Source: Negativibacillus sp.
Lineage (GTDB): Bacteria; Bacillota; Clostridia; Oscillospirales; Ruminococcaceae
DNA length: 9,340 bases
Assembly: GCA_020024325.1 (NCBI GenBank)
Contig: JAHHTY010000068.1
Span: 1 to 9,340 of the forward strand
Direction: 5' to 3'
Shown one piece after another: positions 6,497 to 9,340 of the stretch (positions within the stretch are counted from its first letter, which is position 1; every line of letters begins with the position of its first letter). A program made the translations under genes and the position numbers. The notes beneath the pieces are model-generated. The model saw only the letters and a program-made list of their open reading frames with translations, was not told the origin of the DNA and ran no database searches.

Positions 6497-6532
6497 AAAA
6501 ATGCCTCCGTTAAACCAAACGGAGGCATTTTT
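6497..6532 (-). terminator. Bidirectional hairpin terminator of the BCCT gene
   Basis: The 15-bp arms 6497-6511 and 6518-6532 are perfectly complementary (core ATGCCTCCGTT) around a six-base loop, with A-runs and T-runs at the base on both strands. It starts 5 nt after the BCCT stop codon on the minus strand and would also stop leftover transcription coming from grdIH. Confidence 0.92.
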
Positions 6533-6537
6533 CTTAT

Positions 6538-8040
6538 TTATTTCTTTGATATCTTTTCCTGTTTTATCGATTTGATAAAGGAAGCACAGGTTGCAAACAT
6601 GATGAAGATGAACGGGAATGCTGCTGCAAGGGAGATTGTCTGCAACGGTTTCAGACCGCCAGCCATCAAAAGACCAACTGCCATGATTGACTGAACAAGA
6701 CCCCAGATGATTTTTTTGTTGTTTGGAGGGTTTTGGTCACCGTCAGAGGTGAGCATTGCAAGGACATAAACACCGGAGTTTGCAGAGGTGACAAAGAATG
6801 CACACAGCGAAATAATAGCTACAACAGAAAGAATTGTGCCAAGCGGATATTTATCCAAAATTACGAACAATCCGGTTTCAGGAGAAGCAACTACAGATTC
6901 AAGTGCTTCAGCGGACATGATACCTTTTTGACCCAGGGAAATACCGAGGTTGCCAAAAACAGTGCCCCACAGGCAGGATGCAGCAGCAGGAACCAGCACT
7001 ACACCAAGGATAAATTCACGGATGGTACGTCCTTTGGAGATACGTGCAATGAACACACCGACAAAAGGTGCCCATGCAATAAACCATGCCCAGTAGAAAA
7101 TTCTCCATGAGCCAAACCAGCTGTTGTCAGCATATGCGTTAATCGCCAACGAATCCTGAAGAAAGTTTCCGATATACTGTCCAATGCCATTTACAAAACT
7201 GTTGAGGATTTCGATTTTTGGACCCACAAGGAAGGTTACGATCATCAAACCGATTGCAACATAGAGGTTTGCATCCGAAATAACCTTAATGCCTTTATCA
7301 ATACCGGATACCGCAGAGGAAATGTAGATTACAGATACTACAGCAATAATGATGATCTGAACAAGCAGTGTAGTTGGAACATTGAACATTTTATTGAAGC
7401 CTGCGTTAATTTGCAGGGTTCCAAGACCAAGGGAGGTAACAACACCGGCTACGGTAGCAAATACTGCCAGGATATCAACCAGTTTTCCAAGCCAGCCTTG
7501 AGATAATTTTTCCCCGATAAGTGGTGTAAGCAGACTGCTGATAAGTCCCTTTTTGTTTTTGCGGAACATAAAGTATGCAAGAGCAAGACCAATTACTGCA
7601 TAGTTTGCCCAAGGAAGAATGCCCCAGTGCATAAAGAAGGACTTCATTGCAAAATCAGCGGCCTGTGCAGTGGAGCCTTCTACTCCCAACGGATGGAGGT
7701 AGTGGGTCAACGGTTCTGCAACACCCCAGAATACAAGTCCGACACCCATACCACAACCGAACAACAGACCAAACCAGGTCATGTTACTGTACTCTGGTTT
7801 GGAATCGTCGCTTCCAAGACGGATATTTCCATATTTTCCGAATGCTACATAGATAACAAATGCCAAAAATACAACCATCGCAATCAGATACAGCCATCCC
7901 AGATCGTTTGTCAAAAACTGAAACACCATATTTGACAGGTTGGTAAAACTTTCATTAAATACTACAGACCACAGCGCCATGATCGTAATCAGTGCCATGG
8001 AAATTCCAAATACAATTTTCGCCGACTTAGTATTTTTCAT
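6538..8040 (-). CDS. BCCT-family glycine betaine/carnitine/choline-type transporter
   Basis: This 500-residue protein of typical BCCT length has about 12 membrane segments. Family marks are GMGVG at residues 97-101 (the glycine stretch of TM3, with FWGVAEP after it), the tryptophan-rich TM8 segment YWAWFIAWAPF (316-326), and ARISKGRTIREF (332-343). By my alignment from memory to BetP, F415, T418 and S419 match the second sodium site and M98 matches Met150. T196 keeps one threonine of the other sodium site, but V200 replaces the second, and F320 replaces one tryptophan of the betaine cage. Sodium-coupled betaine uptake is therefore likely but not proven. AAGGAG (8053-8048) lies 7 nt before the ATG. 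The gene is convergent with grdIH and shares operator-like sites with it, so it most likely supplies the reductase substrate. Choline or carnitine remain possible. The N- and C-terminal tails are short, so an osmosensor tail like that of BetP is absent. Confidence 0.92.
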   Translation of the reverse strand: MKNTKSAKIVFGISMALITIMALWSVVFNESFTNLSNMVFQFLTNDLGWLYLIAMVVFLAFVIYVAFGKYGNIRLGSDDSKPEYSNMTWFGLLFGCGMGVGLVFWGVAEPLTHYLHPLGVEGSTAQAADFAMKSFFMHWGILPWANYAVIGLALAYFMFRKNKKGLISSLLTPLIGEKLSQGWLGKLVDILAVFATVAGVVTSLGLGTLQINAGFNKMFNVPTTLLVQIIIIAVVSVIYISSAVSGIDKGIKVISDANLYVAIGLMIVTFLVGPKIEILNSFVNGIGQYIGNFLQDSLAINAYADNSWFGSWRIFYWAWFIAWAPFVGVFIARISKGRTIREFILGVVLVPAAASCLWGTVFGNLGISLGQKGIMSAEALESVVASPETGLFVILDKYPLGTILSVVAIISLCAFFVTSANSGVYVLAMLTSDGDQNPPNNKKIIWGLVQSIMAVGLLMAGGLKPLQTISLAAAFPFIFIMFATCASFIKSIKQEKISKK

Positions 8041-8119
8041 AGTAATGCTCCTTATTTCTCAAACACTTTCTTTCGATAGAACGACCCCTTTCATTTCAAC
8101 TTTTTTCTTTCCTAGTCTT

Positions 8120-8148
8120 ATTTTATCACAAGAACAGAATATAGTAAA
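8120..8148 (-). promoter_or_regulatory. Promoter of the BCCT gene
   Basis: Read on the minus strand, TTTACT (8148-8143) and TAAAAT (8125-8120) are 17 nt apart and would start transcription near 8113. That gives a leader of about 73 nt whose first bases are the segment complementary to the grdH 3' UTR. The match to consensus is moderate. Confidence 0.55.
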
Positions 8149-8202
8149 CATGATTATTAAATTATCTTACCATTATGGTATAGAAAAATAACATGATTAT
8201 TA
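8147..8202. promoter_or_regulatory. Two direct copies of a 13-bp operator-like site upstream of the BCCT promoter
   Basis: AACATGATTATTA occurs at 8147-8159 and again at 8190-8202, 43 nt apart (about four helical turns). Both contain the CATGATTAT core of the palindrome at the grdI promoter. The first copy abuts and partly overlaps the -35 box of the BCCT promoter; the second lies further upstream, between the divergent BCCT and lipoprotein promoters. The second copy also forms TGATTAT-N5-ATAATCA (8194-8212). Confidence 0.55.
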
Positions 8203-8257
8203 TACATAATCACCAATATCTTCTCGCTCTTATAAGACAACAGTAAGAGCAAGTGTG

Positions 8258-8286
8258 TGGACTTGAGGTACTTCGTGTGCTATACT
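8258..8286 (+). promoter_or_regulatory. Candidate promoter of the lipoprotein gene
   Basis: The extended -10 TGCTATACT (TATACT at 8281-8286) is supported by a weak -35 TGGACT (8258-8263) at 17 nt. Just upstream is a 7-bp inverted repeat (GCTCTTA 8226-8232, TAAGAGC 8244-8250) of unknown meaning. Confidence 0.5.
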
Positions 8287-8342
8287 TTTCATAAATTAAA
8301 ATTCGCATGACTCCAAATTTATATATCAGGAGGGAACAACGA

Positions 8343-9340
8343 ATGAAAAAGTGGTTGATGTTGCTTGCAGCAGGCGTATTGTTCTTGGGAGGCTGTACAA
8401 CCGAGTACGAGATAGGTGACATCGAACAATTTGTTACAAAAGAACTTAAAATCAAAAACAGTACAGTTTACCTTAACACCAGAGAGGTTGAGGGAACAGA
8501 CGGCTATCTCGATGAAGTGTGGACTGTATTGGATGAAACAAATAATGTCAAATTCCATGTTATCAACGATTATCGTTGGGGAATGGAAACGTTGTGCAAC
8601 TCCCTTAAAACAGATTATAATCAAGCGGTTCTCAAGAAAATCGAAAAGGATCTTCCAAAGTTTGATTTTTTAACAGTAAAGCTCTCGCAGAATGAGGCGA
8701 TGCTCTACTCTGCCGAGATTTTAGGAAGATATAAAAATAAGGAAGAACTTATTTCTTGCTGTGAGGAGTTAAAGAAGCTCCGACAGGTGTTTGCTGATCT
8801 GGGGTATCCGGATTTATCTATTCTGTATAAGTTGGAGTATCATAACCCACTGCGCAACTCCATTCCCAATTGGGTGATGGACGACGGTGATTATCAGTCA
8901 TATACAGACAAAGGTATCAATCAAAACAAAATTCTGAAAAATTTTCTCAAAACAGCACTTGACTATCGGTTTGACGAGATCGATTCCTTTACCGAGAAGG
9001 AGATTGCGGAAACTGCAAAATATTATAAAATTAATGTTGGAATCTGCCGCACAAAACGGGACGAAATGGGGAATTTAAGCGAAGATGAAATTGAATATTA
9101 TAACGATATTGTATCTCACAACCATTATGATGTGACCTATGGCACTTTGTATGAGATTCTTCTTCGGGAGGGATTCGAACCCATCGGGAATGCATGGCAT
9201 TACCAATTTACAGGATCACAAGGAGATGTATACGAAATTTCTTACGAGTTTTCTGATTATATTTACGAAGATAATGAAATAGGATATTACTATCTTAAAA
9301 ATAAAGAGCCCATTAAGATGGATTACTATTATCGCAACTA
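8343..9340 (+). CDS. Predicted lipoprotein of unknown function (runs to the window edge)
   Basis: The frame is open from ATG 8343 to the last base: 332 codons plus TA, so the stop may lie at 9339-9341. AGGAGGG (8328-8334) sits 8 nt upstream, an excellent ribosome binding site. The protein starts MKKWLMLLAAGVLFLGGC: two lysines, a hydrophobic core and a lipobox LGGC, with Cys18 as the expected lipidated residue. The mature part should be anchored outside the cytoplasmic membrane. It is acidic, rich in Tyr, Asp and Glu, with a helical middle (about residues 115-150) and a Tyr-rich C-terminus (GYYYLKNKEPIKMDYYYRNY). I do not recognise a family and see no catalytic motif. It is divergent from the BCCT gene, and the intergenic region holds the shared operator-like sites, but nothing shows it is a betaine-binding protein. 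Neither its length nor its composition is typical of an ABC solute-binding protein. Confidence 0.88.
   Translation, partial: MKKWLMLLAAGVLFLGGCTTEYEIGDIEQFVTKELKIKNSTVYLNTREVEGTDGYLDEVWTVLDETNNVKFHVINDYRWGMETLCNSLKTDYNQAVLKKIEKDLPKFDFLTVKLSQNEAMLYSAEILGRYKNKEELISCCEELKKLRQVFADLGYPDLSILYKLEYHNPLRNSIPNWVMDDGDYQSYTDKGINQNKILKNFLKTALDYRFDEIDSFTEKEIAETAKYYKINVGICRTKRDEMGNLSEDEIEYYNDIVSHNHYDVTYGTLYEILLREGFEPIGNAWHYQFTGSQGDVYEISYEFSDYIYEDNEIGYYYLKNKEPIKMDYYYRN

Noticed and set aside
9170..9182. GGGATTCGAACCC looks like the T-arm of a tRNA on the minus strand
   Set aside because: The outer T-stem pairs fail, no acceptor, anticodon or D-arm can be traced, and it lies within the open lipoprotein frame (REGFEPIGN).
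1..9340. CRISPR array, insertion sequence, rRNA or integrase
   Set aside because: No regularly spaced repeats, transposase or integrase motifs, terminal inverted repeats of an element, or rRNA-like stretches were seen.

Overview
The window looks like chromosomal DNA of an anaerobic Bacillota bacterium, probably of class Clostridia. It has moderately low GC, strong AGGAGG-type ribosome binding sites, compact T-tailed hairpin terminators, a selenocysteine-containing Grd reductase subunit, and a queuine-salvage cluster of the Clostridioides type. The species cannot be named from the sequence.

Left part (1-1619): the end of a nucleoside hydrolase, an ECF transporter S component and a small radical SAM protein sit head to tail. 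The first two overlap by 4 bp, the next two are 7 nt apart, and a strong hairpin terminator follows. The order and families match the queK / qrtT / queL salvage route: take up queuosine or queuine, cut queuosine to queuine, and split queuine by radical chemistry to release preQ1. An apparently gene-free stretch of about 670 bp follows.

Middle part (2222-6029): a TetR-family regulator with its own promoter ends at a perfect 23-bp hairpin. A two-gene operon, grdI-grdH, follows. It encodes the substrate-specific component B of a betaine-type reductase. grdH contains an in-frame UGA at 5598-5600 inside a U-x-x-C-x-x-C motif, with a hairpin just after it that fits a bacterial SECIS element. Standard gene calling would therefore break this gene in two. 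grdI lacks the Asn-Cys site expected for pyruvoyl processing, which fits betaine rather than glycine or sarcosine. A perfect 18-bp palindrome sits just downstream of the grdI -10 box.

Right part (6030-9340): a BCCT-family transporter gene lies convergent to grdIH, with its own terminator. Two further copies of the grdI operator half-site lie upstream of its promoter, so uptake and reduction are probably co-regulated, plausibly by the neighbouring TetR protein. The 3' UTR of grdH contains a 25-nt segment complementary to the predicted 5' end of the transporter mRNA. This segment lies between the arms of an interrupted inverted repeat and ahead of a terminator, so it could be an RNA link between the two units. 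Divergent from the transporter is a lipoprotein gene of unknown function, open to the window edge.

Working model: the BCCT carrier imports glycine betaine (or a similar N-methylated amine), GrdIH activates it, and components A and C encoded elsewhere complete the reduction to trimethylamine and acetyl phosphate. The genes grdA, grdC, grdD, trxA/trxB and selABCD are not in this window.
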